Assembly (NCBI GenBank): GCA_021234155.1
Contig: JAJEKV010000038.1
Coordinates: 4,524,847-4,588,846, forward strand
Reading direction: 5' to 3'
Length of the DNA stretch: 64,000 bases
Origin: Isoetes taiwanensis
Taxonomy: Eukaryota; Streptophyta; Lycopodiopsida; Isoetales; Isoetaceae
A program made the translations under genes and the position numbers. Below the pieces are notes generated by a model. The model had not been told where the DNA came from. It did no database searches and saw only the letters and a program-made list of their open reading frames with translations. How positions within the stretch are numbered: the first letter of the stretch is position 1; every line of letters starts with the position of its first letter. Below, piece by piece: positions 34,451 to 45,300 of the stretch.

Positions 34451-36002
34451 TGTGACGTTCCAGATAATATACGGTATGAATACGATATTATACCGACAAT
34501 GTCACTAGTACATGCCGACTTAGGCGACGACATGTAACGATCGACCATAAAGGGTAGTACCCTAGGGTACAACCTTGTGACCTATTATATTGCACATGCT
34601 AAGGCCACATGTGAATATAATATCCTTTTGCCATGTGGCAAGAGCCCATTGACCAATCGGGGCCCAAACCTAAAGTCGTGGGGATAAAGGGCATAAACCC
34701 TAAAAGGAAAGCCTTTGGTCCACCAGCCCCCATAAGTCTCAGATTGGGCGGCGAGGGGACGTTTTCCGGCGTGAGCAGTGGCGAGGAACCATTCCTTAGT
34801 AGCAGCTCGACCCCAAACCAGCAATCTCGAGATTCAGCAGAAGCATGGACGCCGTGGCGGGAGCCAGCCAAGAAGCCGGTTAGTGGTTGATCCGATAGTT
34901 AGATCCGAAGTTTTCAGCCCCCATTCCATAGGATTAGTGTTCATTCTTAGCTATAAAGCACCCCTACGACCTAAGAATGATAGATACTAATAAAGGAACC
35001 TAACCATGTATGATTAGGTAGATTAGAATAGATGTATTCTATTGTTTCAGTTCATTGTGATGATATTGCGACATTCTCTATGCCCACTCTTGTGTATTGG
35101 GAAGGGGTAGAGACCCGAGCCCAAGTAGTTGTATGATCATAGTTTTAGCCCATTAATTCCCAATTAATGCGGCTCGCATAAGAGCCCTTTGGGCGTGGGT
35201 GGCGGAGTAGACCGGGTGACAAGGAAGGGGCTTGTCTAATCACGGGTTGATCCGGGCGCCGTAACGGTAGGGAACCAATGGAGTAGGCCTAATACCCCAA
35301 CCTTACCGTCAGGCGGGTGGTATGGGCTCGACACTCGATGGGGTGATCGTCATCTTCCGGTGAGTTCAAGTCGTGCCACTGGCGGTGGCTCTCTAGCTCG
35401 CCCGTAATTAGCATGAACCTTCGAGGAGAGATCTCCTCCGCCTCATTGGGGCCGGGAGATGCAACCCAAGAGCGCAGCCCCTCCGGCTATTCACCCGGCG
35501 GGCAGTGGTCGTCGCTCCAATACTTTTCAGCCTATCTTGCAAAGTATGCACGGGGAGGGGCGGATGGAGTGGACTACCCAACGGCCATGTTCCTTTGCCC
35601 GGTAAATCCATTTTTGCCATGAATTCAATACGCATTGCCCTCTCGGAGACCCTAAGCCGCCACGATCCCCATGAGTCGAGCACAGGTAGGATCTTCCCTA
35701 TGTTATGTTGATGTACTGATGTGTGATGCAGTTACTGTGATATGGTGGACCACCCTTCGAGGTGGATATATTATTAGTGCTTGATGTTATGTGCTCATGT
35801 ATTGTTTACGCTTCCGTTGCTAGGTCGATCCCGAGGGAGACGGGATGAATGACACGTCCATTCTTCCCCGTCGGGTTCTTGCCCACCATCGAGGGCCCGA
35901 TGTTAGGTGGACGGCCTCATATCAGCGGGTAGTTGCTGGTTTGAGGGATGATCTCCAGTTTGTATACGATCGGGGCATCGTATGCGAGCCGGGGCCGTCA
36001 CA
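34451..36002 (+). repeat. 3' LTR, copy 2
   Basis: Starts TGTGACGTTCCAGATAATAT and ends GGGGCCGTCACA, a clean TG...CA with the GTCACA terminus common in plant gypsy LTRs. It is the best-read LTR of the three. Confidence 0.87.
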
Positions 36003-36582
36003 GGCACGTATCACCAAGCAACCTTACTTCATTAAAATGTACAGGCATTGAAATAGGACATTTGTTGATCCTAAATTACATATTGCCAACTCTGTTAGGT
36101 GCAATAACTCTAGTTTTTACAAGCCTAGTTATGTTTGCTCGAAAGAAGCCAAGGCCAAGCTTGCCTGTAAGAAGTACATAGTAGGATTTTCACTAGTTCC
36201 AGCTGATAAAAGCCTCCTGGTAAAGCAAATAAAATTAAAACATAGACCGGGCATACATCCACTTCTAAAATCTACAAACATATCTAATCCTTGCTTTTTT
36301 CGTAGTGAAATACCCTGCGACCTTTGTATCAGAGCAAAACGGCCTGCTCCAAAACCTCCGGCTTCCTGCTTTTTGCCTCGAACTGCACAATAACTCCTCG
36401 TACATGTTCAAGAAGCAGCTTTAGGGCCGTTAAACTGGGCTCAAGACTTCAGGATTCTTTTGCAATAGCAACAACCGAAATTGCATCCTCAAACCCAGCA
36501 ATCAAGAAAAGCATGCTCTATAAACTTCGAGTGCATCGAATTGAAGAACTTCACCACAGTCCGCCAGACATTTTTTAAAATG
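36003..36582. repeat. Flanking DNA shared by both copies, copy 2
   Basis: Nearly identical to 15,021-15,602 and ends at the same point (TTTTAAAATGATTG). Beyond it, copy 2 runs into GAGTTGAGTTCTTC and copy 1 into GCTTGTAATC. Confidence 0.8.
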
Positions 36583-36838
36583 ATTGAGTTGAGTTCTTCA
36601 AAAATCTGGCAATATGAAGAACATAATAAATAAAGCTTTGGATAGATCCGGCGATGGTGGAATGAAGCAAAGCGGTTGATGAAGCAAACTGGATGCAATC
36701 GCCATAGCTGGAGCATTCGAATGAAATAGCGGTCAAGGTGGTGGAGGCGGGCAAGGGAACATGCCCGTTAATTTGAACGACCATTAGAATGATAAGATCT
36801 AGATCAAAATCCAGGCCTTCCATTTTGGCATTAATCTT
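36583..36838. other. Short unique spacer
   Basis: No gene seen. A stretch around 36,690-36,760 (GCAATCGCCATAGC ... AGCGGTCAAGGTGG) is weakly similar to 16,895-16,945. Confidence 0.3.
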
Positions 36839-38972
36839 GGCCACATGCGCTCCAACATGCCAATATGGCTCAAACACGCCACCTAAGCTCCAACGTGCCA
36901 CCTAGGCTCCAACATGCCAAGGTGGCTCAACCATGCTATGTGGACTCCAACATGCCAATATGGCCCAAACATGCCACTTAGGCTCCCAAGGTGGCTCAAA
37001 TATCCCACCTAGGCTCCAACATGCCAAGGTGGCTCAAACATGCCACGTGGGCTCCAACCTGCCACCTAGGCTCCAACATGCCAAGGCGCTCAAACATGCC
37101 ACCTAGGCTCCAACATGCCAAGGTGGCTCAAACATGCCACCTTAGGCTCCAACATGTCAAGATGGCTCAACCATGCCATGTGGGCTCCAACATGCCAATA
37201 TGGCTCAAACATGCCACCTAGGCTCCAACATGCCAAGGTGACTCAAACATGCCACCTAGGCTCCAACATGCCTAGGTGGCTCAACCATGCCACCTAGGTC
37301 CAACGTGCCAAGGTATCTCAAACACGCCACCTAGGCTCGAACATGACAAGGTGGCTGAAACATGCCACCTAGGCTCCAACATGCCACGGGGGCTCCAACA
37401 TGACAAGGTGGCCAAATATGCCACGTGGGCTCCAACATGCCACCTAGGCTCCAAGATGGCAAGGAAGCTCAAACATGCCACCTAGACTCCAACATGTCAA
37501 GGTGGCTCAACCATGCCACGTGGGCTCCAACGTGCCAAGGTGGCCCAAACATGCCACCTAGGCTCCAACATACCAAGCCGGCTCAAATATGCCATCTAGG
37601 CTCCAACATGCCAAGGTGGCTCAAACATGCCGCCTAGGCTCCAACATGCCACCTATGGTGCCTAGGCGGCATGTTTCAGCCACCTTGGCATGTTGGAGCC
37701 TACGTGGCATGTTGGAGCACACGTGCCATGTTTGAGCCACCTTGGCATGTTTGAGCCTAGGTGGCTAGCGCCTAGGTGGCATGTTGGAGCCTAGGGTGGC
37801 ATATTGGAGCCCACATGCCATGTTTGAGCCACCTTGGCATGTTTGAGCCACCTTGGCATGTTGGAGCCTAGGTGGCCTTGGATCCCCCGTGGCATGTTTG
37901 AGCCATCTTGGCATGTTTGAACCACCTTGGCATGTTGGAGCCTAGGTGGCATGTTTGAGCTACCTTGGCATGTTTGAGCCACCTTGGCATGTTTGAGCCA
38001 CCTTGGCATGTTTGAGCCACCTTGGCATGTTGGAGCCTAGGTGGCATGTTTGAGCCACCTTGGTGTGTTGGAGCCTAGGTGGCATGTTGGAGCTCACGTG
38101 GCATGTTTGGGCCACCTTAACATATTTGAGCCACCTTGACATGTTGGAGTCCGCGTGGCATATTTGAGCACCTTGGCATATTGGAACCTAGGGGACATGT
38201 TGGAGCCCATGTGGCATGTTTGAGCCATCTTGGCATGTTTGAACCACCTTGGTGTGTTGGAGTCTAGGTGGCATGTTTGAGCTACCTTGGCATGTTTGAG
38301 CCACCTTGGCATATTGGAGCCTAGGTGGCATGTTTCAGCCACCTTGGTGTGTTGGAGCCTAGGTCGCATTGGAGCTCACGTGGCATGTTTGGGCCACCTT
38401 AATATGTTTGAGCCACCTTGACATATTGGAGCCCACGTGGCATTTTTGAGCACCTTGGCATATTGGAACCTAGGGGACATGTTGGAGCCCATGTGGCATG
38501 TTTGAGCTTAGCTGGCATGTTGGAGCCCACGTGGCATGTTTCAGCCACCATGGCACGTTGGAGCCTAGGTGGCAAGTTGGAGCCACCTTGGCATGTTGGA
38601 GCCTCGGTAGTATGTTGGAGCCTAGGTGGCATGTTTGAGCCACCTTGGCATGTTGGAGCCTAGCTGGCATGTTGGAAACCACGTGGTATGTTTAAGCCAC
38701 CTTGGCATGTTTTAACCTAGGTGGCATGTTGGAGCCTAGGTGGCATGTTTTAGCACCTTGGCATATTTGAGCCAATTTGGCATGCGGGAGTCCAGGTGGC
38801 ATGTTGGAGCACATGTGGCATGTTTGAGCAACCTTGGCATGTTTGAGCCTAGGTGGCATATTGGAGCCTAGGTGGCATGTTTGAGCCACCTTGGCATGTT
38901 GGAGCCTAGGTGACATGTTGAAGCCCACGTGCCATGTTTGAGCCACCTTGGCATGTTGGAGCCTAGGTGGCC
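36839..38972. repeat. 19-bp minisatellite arranged as a giant inverted repeat
   Basis: The left part (36,839 to about 37,655) repeats 19-bp units such as GGCTCAAACATGCCACCTA and GGCTCCAACATGCCAAGGT, usually alternating in 38-bp dimers. The right part (about 37,656-38,972) is the same repeat in reverse complement. At the centre, AAACATGCCGCCTAGG (37,623-37,638) and CCTAGGCGGCATGTTT (37,661-37,676) are perfect 16-bp complements. A transcript could form a very long imperfect hairpin. Frames reading MPRWLKHA-type repeats on both strands are by-products of the repeat. Confidence 0.93.
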
Positions 38973-39197
38973 GTAGAGAAAACAACACATCCGTAAAAAA
39001 GAAACTACACCTTCTTAAGAAACCACACATTCTTTAAAAAAAAAAGCTACGGCTCCCTAAGAAAAACTACAGCATATTCTTGAAAAACCACACCTCCGTA
39101 TAACTACGTGTACATTTTTTCCAAATCTTCAAAAAAACAATCCATATTTTGTTTTTACTATTGTTTTCAGCCGTGGACCAAATGTTGGGGTTGTAGT
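38973..39197. repeat. Degenerate AAACTACAC/AAACCACAC repeat and spacer
   Basis: Loose repetition of A-rich units ending in CTACACC, CCACACATTC, CTACGGCTCC and CCACACCTCC over about 38,990-39,110, then AT-rich DNA up to the start of the duplication. No gene. Confidence 0.4.
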
Positions 39198-40175
39198 GTA
39201 ACCCTATTGTACAACATACATCAGCATGTCTGTTCTTGTCCAACCCTCATGACATCCTTGGAATTGAGACCATCTCAATAAATCAAGCTCTTCAATAAAT
39301 CAAGCTCTATTGTTATTTTATAAAACAAAACTTCAACTTAATCTATTTGCCATTTTTCTGCATATTTATATAAAAAGTTGGACAGCTTGATACTAGCCAG
39401 CAAAGAACTGTGAAAGAGGACTCGCATTTTGGTTTCTTGTACATTCCCTTTGTGCCATCCAAACTCAAAGTTAGCTAAATAGAAGTCTGGCATTGGTTAA
39501 ATCCCACATCAAAAGTCTGTCAAACACAGTTTTAGTGTTTCAGTAGGCATAGATAAAGAACTCATCTAACAAAAGAGTTAATTTATGGCCTCTAGAAGTT
39601 GGACATGAGATAAACCATAGATTAAAAAATCTTTGCCATAGTGAGAAGATTTGGGACAAGCATATAATGAGAAATGTGGCAGCTTAGATGTGAGTGTATT
39701 CTGTATTCTTATAGACTACAAAGAGAGAATGCAAAGAGAGAATGCTCGAGTTTGTATATTCTTTGTAGATGTATGTGAATCTTTTGTTCCATCTCATAAG
39801 ATTTGACTGAGCTGTATAAAGATCCGAAAAATGTCTTTGATGGGGTATGTGTCATATGTGACAACCGTCATACTATTCGTTTACAAAGTCTAAGCCTAAT
39901 ACCTAGAACAAGAAAGGGTTGATTATGGGTATGAAATAGAAAAGACAAAAGCCTCCCTAAAACGACATGAGCTTCAGGATGGTAGGATGGTGATTCTTCT
40001 TAGTTATTGCACTATTTAAAAGAACAAGGTTTTGCAATGCATAATGTTAGACAGGAAATTGACCAGACACTTGGAAAAGGCTGTAGCTGGACAAAACTCT
40101 CTTATTTGAATAATCTTACCTCTATCTTTTTTCTTCAAATTTTCTTGGGCCCTATCAATTTTTGCATTCAGAAAA

Positions 40176-40266
40176 GTTCCACCAAGAGGTGGTTTCCAGG
40201 TGGGAAAGGCTGCGAGTGGCGGCATTGCCAGCCGGTTCCCATCTGGAAACCATCGATTGACGGAAC
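40176..40266. repeat. Fold-back element 1, copy A
   Basis: Arms of about 31 bp: the first contains GGTTTCCAGGTGGGAA, the second TTCCCATCTGGAAACC, with a GTTCC/GGAAC outer match and a short G-rich loop. MITE-like. The partner is at 50,198-50,288. Confidence 0.65.
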
Positions 40267-40577
40267 ATTTTCAAACGTAAGCCACGTGTAGTCAATGGTT
40301 TCCGAACACGTGTCACATCTTCCACATCAACACCCTTGTTCAGAGTTTTGTGAAGCGAATGCATAGTGATTCTGGAAGTGAAACAGAGTGTATTCTGACA
40401 GCGATGGCCATCTTGGCCTTCAGCGTTGGCAGTAGAATGGGCGGTAAAACCTTGTGCCTTGCAATGATATGGTGGCTCTGCAGCGATGCCTGTCTAGAAG
40501 CTATTAAGATGGCCCTGCATCCAATCCGTGCATTCTGGCAGAGGTTTTTCATGGCTCTGTTAGATTCAGTGAGAAGC

Positions 40578-40900
40578 TTGTAATCTATGGGCTTCATAAG
40601 AAAGGGTTGCCATTTCTGCTCCGGCACCAAGGTGGTCTTCAAGCGAGCAAGTATGGGAAAGTGCGGCAAAGCTTTGGAAGCTTTGGAGGCCATAACTTTG
40701 GCTGGCGATTCTTATCACAAAGGAGCTGCCGTGAAAGGCCTGAGTTACTGAAGGGAAGCATGGTGAGCGGCACCGCTTAGAGTAGGTAAACCAAGAAATT
40801 ACCATAAATAAATAATGCAAGAAAAAAAGTGGAAACCATTGGGTACCCGTGATTTACGTTGAGGTGAAGGTGCCAAGTGCTAAGGAACCTGCCGACTGGA
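40578..40900. repeat. Three-copy sequence, copy A
   Basis: Begins GCTTGTAATCTATGGGC. It is shared with 15,603 and 50,550. Long open readings exist in more than one frame, but none is preserved in all three copies, so coding status is unknown. Confidence 0.6.
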
Positions 40901-40994
40901 GAGGTTTCTGGCCATAAACCGGTAGACGGCACCGCCGCGAGTGACATTAGCCGTGATCAGCGCTCCCGCTTGCCGGCTTATGGCCAGAAACCTC
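40901..40994. repeat. Fold-back element 2, copy A
   Basis: GAGGTTTCTGGCCATAAACC at 40,901 pairs with the complement at 40,973-40,994 at 21 of 22 positions, around a CG-rich loop; weaker pairing extends outward. The partner is at 50,876-50,969. Confidence 0.75.
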
Positions 40995-42880
40995 GACAGC
41001 TAGCGGGCTCCATCATCTAAGGCATGGGGAGTCGAAAATTCCGGTAACGTGGCCGGTAAGGTATTTTTTTGTTCTCAACTTCCATTTCTTTCTCTCCTTT
41101 TGTCGTGCGATGATGGCGGAGTTCCGGAGCTTCGACATTGGCGATCTGCGTTGTCGCCGAGGCGCTTGGTAATATGTTTGATTTTTTCAGCTGCTGGAGC
41201 TTAGAGCTATATCTCTGGAGCGATTACTTGTTTCAAATGGAGGAGTTTTTTAGTTTTTTTTGCTCAATCTTATTGCTGAAGGTTCCTTCAGATCTTTATC
41301 TTCGATTCTTCTTCTGTTCTTGAGGTTTCTCCTTGATATCTCTGATTTCTATAGGTTCTTGCTTTCCAGTAGTAGAACCGAGGCATTGTTCTATGCTTGC
41401 CTATGGTGCCTGTATTCGACGTTAAAGAACTCCATTTAGATGTTAAAATGGAGGAAATATACGGATATGGTTGGAACTACTCTGTTCGAAGCATCATCTA
41501 GGTCTTCTACAGAAAGGGCTTCACAACTCTTTTTTATCTGTTATCTTTATTGTTGATGAGAGAAATATCTTGTAAAGTTTTTATGATCAATTGTGAATAA
41601 CTGTATTCAAAGCTTTCTGGTGTTCCGGGGATTAGTAGAGCGGAAGTTTGCCATTTGGCGGGACTTCTTGGGTGTTGTAGAGTTGCAGTGTTTCTGTGAG
41701 TTTGTTATGGAGTGTCGAGGTATCGCTGTCTCTTTGGGGCAGTTCTCCTTCCTCCTCACTTGCTTTGTAACATTACCATTCTTTTAATATATTGATGACA
41801 CGGTTCTTCAAAAAAAAAAAACTGTATTCAAAGGTTTCTTGTACTCTAGTTTATAACCTGTTTTTGGCCGCACTCTAAGCAGCGTTGCCGAGAAACCCCG
41901 GGGCCAAAAATTACCCGTTTTAAATAAATAGTAAAAAATCGTAGAATTTTAAACTATCGGTGGTTTATGTGGCATAAAATTTTAAAAAAAAGGGGGGTTG
42001 TATTCGGGCGGAGTGATTATGCAAACACACTCTTGAGTCAGGAAAGAGCAACTTTCCATGGGCAGCACGTGTCAGGGTTCAAAAAAAACCCGAATAAACC
42101 CTTTGTCTGTCTGGTCCATTTTTTAAATTGCCAGTATCAGCAAATTGGAAAAGGGACCTACTTCTTGCATAGTTGAGAAGGTGCAAGGGAAAATCTTGTT
42201 GAAAGTAAACAGTAGGAGAAAAAATCCGGTCCATCTCTAAGCAGGCAAGGGTGTTTTTAGTAGTATAAGTATATAGATGTAATTCGAATAATAATATAAC
42301 ATATTATTAATAGATTATGGATCCTAAAAAGGGGAAAAACATTAAAAAAAAAACGAAAAGCAATTAGGTTAGAAAAAGAATCGTGGACGTTTTTGGAGTG
42401 GCAGTAGAGAGGAAAGCAGGGAGCTCTTGCCGCCTTTGACAATGGAGCTCCATTTCCCGCCTTCAATTAAGCAAGGTCTGCTGCCAAGATTTTCGTTTCC
42501 AGCCAAGCCAGCCCTCCATCATTAATGGAAGTTCAAAAAAGAAAGGGGTGGACTGCATGGACATGGAATAGAAAAAGGAATCGAAATAGCTGGAAGAGGA
42601 GATGTTACCTGACAGGATCAATTTTTGTTTTACAGCCTCCTCCATTTTTCAGAGCACTAAAACTCTGTGCTTGCTTGATACTTGGTTTTGGAGATCTACT
42701 AAGTTCAGGTATTGTATATCAATGTTAACCTTTAATCTCTTTCAAGCATGCATGTAAATAAATGAATGGGTTTCATCAAATCTTTATCTTATGCATGTAT
42801 GCGCCATGCAACAGAAGCAGGAATGAAAGCCAAGAAGAGGAGAAACAATCGTATTCAAGGGCCAAATGTCCTTGACTTTT
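40995..42880. other. Non-coding stretch of block A
   Basis: No identifiable gene. It includes a GTTTTTGGCC/GGGGCCAAAAA inverted pair (41,860-41,910) and a LINE-like insertion described separately. A pyrimidine-rich stretch around 41,080-41,110 and a donor-like site near 42,710 hint at an upstream exon of the hAT gene, but this is unproven. Confidence 0.35.
41599..41833 (+). mobile_element. 5'-truncated LINE-like insertion, copy A only
   Basis: Copy B lacks about 221 bp here. The insert (41,613-41,819) ends in a poly(A) run and is flanked by 14-bp direct repeats AACTGTATTCAAAG (41,599-41,612 and 41,820-41,833), the hallmark of LINE-mediated retroposition. The open frame inside is a possible tail of an L1-type ORF2, not identifiable with certainty. 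It inserted after the block duplication. Confidence 0.8.
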
Positions 42881-42882
42881 AT

Positions 42883-45062
42883 AAGAAAATGAAAGCAAGG
42901 ATAATGAAGAAGATGAGAAGGAAAATATTGGTGAGAACCAGGCTGCAGAAGTAGAGATGAATGGCAAAGCCAAAGCAACATTTCAAAACAAATGGTTAAA
43001 GATTTGGGAATGGATGAGATATGATAAGGATCTTGATGTTGTATTTTGCACAATATGTGAAGCTTATGCCATTGGAGGTATGCACTTTCAAGCTTGTAAT
43101 TTCTAACTGTTATTTCTTATATTGACTATTGAAATCATGTAGATCACAATAAATTTGCAAAAGAAGGCTCAAGGAACTTCAAGACTTCTAGCTACACTGA
43201 GCATGCTGCATGTAGTGTCCATATTACAACAGAAGCAAGAATGTTAGATGCTGCCAAAGCTCAGAAGCGAGTTGTAGTGGCCATTCAAAAAATGCACGAG
43301 TCTGTTGATGGGGCTGTTTTGAACCTATTTAGGGTGGCATATACTGTGGCTGCAAGGAGTTGGTCCTTTTGCGACTTCCAGCATGCCATTCAACTATTGG
43401 AGATTACAGGTTCTTCTATTACAAGACAATTATATTATAATGATATAGCTTGCCAAGAATTTATCTGTTGTATAGACAAAAGTTTGAATTCATCGTTGTT
43501 TACAAGTTTGAAAGCAAGTCCGTTCTTTGGAGTACAAGTAGATGAATCAACAGATATTGCAACACACTTACATCTGGTCATATGCATTAGTTATTTGGTT
43601 GATGGTGGTGAGCCCGAGCGGAATTTTTTGTGTATGTTAAGAGTAAAAGAGGCTGATGCAGCATATTATTTCATGCTATAGTGGAATGTTTGCATGGATT
43701 TAGGTTAGACATGAATAAATTTGTTGGATTTGGATCGGATGGTGCATCCACCATGACAGGCAAGAGGACGGGTGTTGCTGCCAAATTAAAAGAAGTATCC
43801 TTTCTTGACGTCCATTCATTGCATTGCACATCGTGCAAATTTGGCTGTATTAGATGTATCAAAGATGGAAGGGATGGACTGATTACAACAGATTGAAAGC
43901 CTTGTGAATGCCCTTGCTTCACACTTCTCATGTAGTAGCCAAAGGCTAGAAAAATTACAGGGGCTGCTAGAGGAGTTTTCATGCGATATCTTACGTTTGG
44001 AATGCATCCAGCAGACCCTTTGATTGAGCCGCCATAATGCGATAAGCAAAGTTTATGAGGATTTACCTGCAATTTTAAGGTATTCTGAAACTGACCGTCG
44101 TGATATTTTTGTGAAATTGGCTGATTTTAGGACCATATACTTGCTGCACTACTTAGCAGACATACTTGGAGGTCTAACGATACTAAGTAAATTGTTTCAA
44201 GCGGATTATGTTGATGTTACTTGCATGCAAGAACATGTAGACACTACAATTATGGCAATACGTGCATATTACGTGAATGAACCCGAAGCTGATCTGAATA
44301 CATGTGTACGAGATACACGAGGATACCCCATAATTCCTTGTTATGGGCCTTCTAGAGGATGGCTAGTAGCTTTAAGGTCTTCAATTCGAGGGAATACATT
44401 TAAAGAATTTTGCATCACAAGGGATGAGTAGGGATTTGATTTAGAAGATGCTATTGGAAAGCAAAAAAAGTTTGTTGATGCTATTTGTAAATCTTTTAGA
44501 GTGCAAGTTTGCTGATGAGTGTGTTTAAAAGCATTTTAAAGTGCTTGCTCCATTGAATTTTCCAAAAAGTGCAGGTTTGTCAAAGATGTTTGGGCAGACC
44601 AGTCTAGAAGACCTTATAAATTTCTATGGAACATCTAAGGATTTGAGAGGGTCAGAAGAGAAGATACCAGCTTTGATTAATTCTGATGTACTGCGAAGGG
44701 AATATGCTAATTATAAAATCCATACCACTGCAAATTGGCTGCATAAAAACATTGGAGAAGTATGTTTGATCATTGCATCAAATCCTTTTAACAAAGACAG
44801 GTTCAAGAATATTTTGATATTATTGCAGGTTGCATTAGTATAGTGTGCAAGTAATGCAATATGTGAGAGGGTATTTAACACACGAACAAGTATAAAAGAT
44901 AGATGGCATCCTCGTCTGGGCATTGACAGCTTAAATGCATGCATTGGTATAACAATGAATGGTCCAAAATCAGCTAAAGACTTTGATTTTGACGAAAGCA
45001 TTCAGATTTGGAAGACAAAAGCAAATCGCCATGTCATACTGGAAATCCAAATAGTCACTTGA
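42883..45062 (+). pseudogene. hAT transposase (zinc-finger/KIAA1586-ZNF862-like), copy A, dead
   Basis: A hAT-superfamily transposase relic. An acidic leader (NEEDEKENIGEN) precedes a C2-type N-terminal zinc-finger block (W...YDKDLDVVFCTICEAYAIG) ending at a GT donor (43,078). After a 65-bp intron the frame resumes at 43,143 (DHNKFAKEGSRNFKTSSYTE). The catalytic region has FFGVQVDESTDIATH (first Asp) and FGSDGASTMTGKRTGVAAKL. The TRWLS hallmark is broken by TGA at 44,021. The C-terminal dimerisation block (NAICERVFNTRTSIKDRWHP) is present but preceded by a stop. Copy A has an extra frameshift near 43,660. No inverted termini or 8-bp target duplication could be fixed. Confidence 0.85.
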
Positions 45063-45087
45063 TGTAAATGTTTAGACTTATGCACTG

Positions 45088-45300
45088 TTTTTGGGTAGCC
45101 CCTAGGGGGGCAAACCCTCGCTTATGTGGGTTTGTGGCATATCCTAGATATATGCTGGAATATACCTAGGATATGCTGATGACTGCTCCAAACCTATTAT
45201 TCTCTGTAAACTGGAGGTCACCTCCATTCTGGATCGTGGATGTTTCAACCGGGTAACTTGGCAAGGCAGACCGAAGCTTCAATCTGATGCAACTGCAGCC
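45088..45300. repeat. 210-bp dispersed element, copy 1 of 3
   Basis: Starts TTTTTGGGTAGCCCCTAGGGGGGCA and includes GCATATCCTAG ... CTAGGATATGC, a perfect 11-bp inverted pair at 45,137-45,186. Shared with 54,813-55,023 (FRIGIDA-like copy B) and 61,963-62,173 (CLPX fragment). Confidence 0.8.

Larger units (their letters stand above)
17959..36002 (+). mobile_element. Ty3/gypsy chromovirus, copy 2 (full length, 18.0 kb)
   Basis: Bounded by two direct LTRs of about 1.53-1.55 kb, with a tRNA-Met-type primer site after the first and a polypurine tract before the second. Without the nested CACTA it is about 12.6 kb. Internal order is hairpins, ORF-A region, hairpins, extra ORF, gag, protease, RT, RNase H, integrase, CACTA, chromodomain. 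All coding parts are heavily broken by small indels. Flanking 5-bp target duplications are not evident (GCCTT before, GGCAC after). Confidence 0.88.

Noticed and set aside
17959-36002. Dating copy 2 from 5'/3' LTR divergence
   Set aside because: Differences are dominated by indels at CG/CHG sites that may be sequencing error, so any age would be inflated.
17954-36007. 5-bp target duplication for chromovirus copy 2
   Set aside because: GCCTT before and GGCAC after do not match convincingly; the site is within the error-prone sequence.
36839-38972. CRISPR-like array
   Set aside because: Units are contiguous 19-bp repeats without unique spacers and reverse orientation midway; this is a eukaryotic minisatellite.
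36991-39030. Many open frames encoding MPRWLKHA/SNMPRWLKHA-type repeats on both strands
   Set aside because: They arise from the 19-bp minisatellite (57 bp = 19 residues per frame cycle), occur in both orientations, and have no conserved start or domain.
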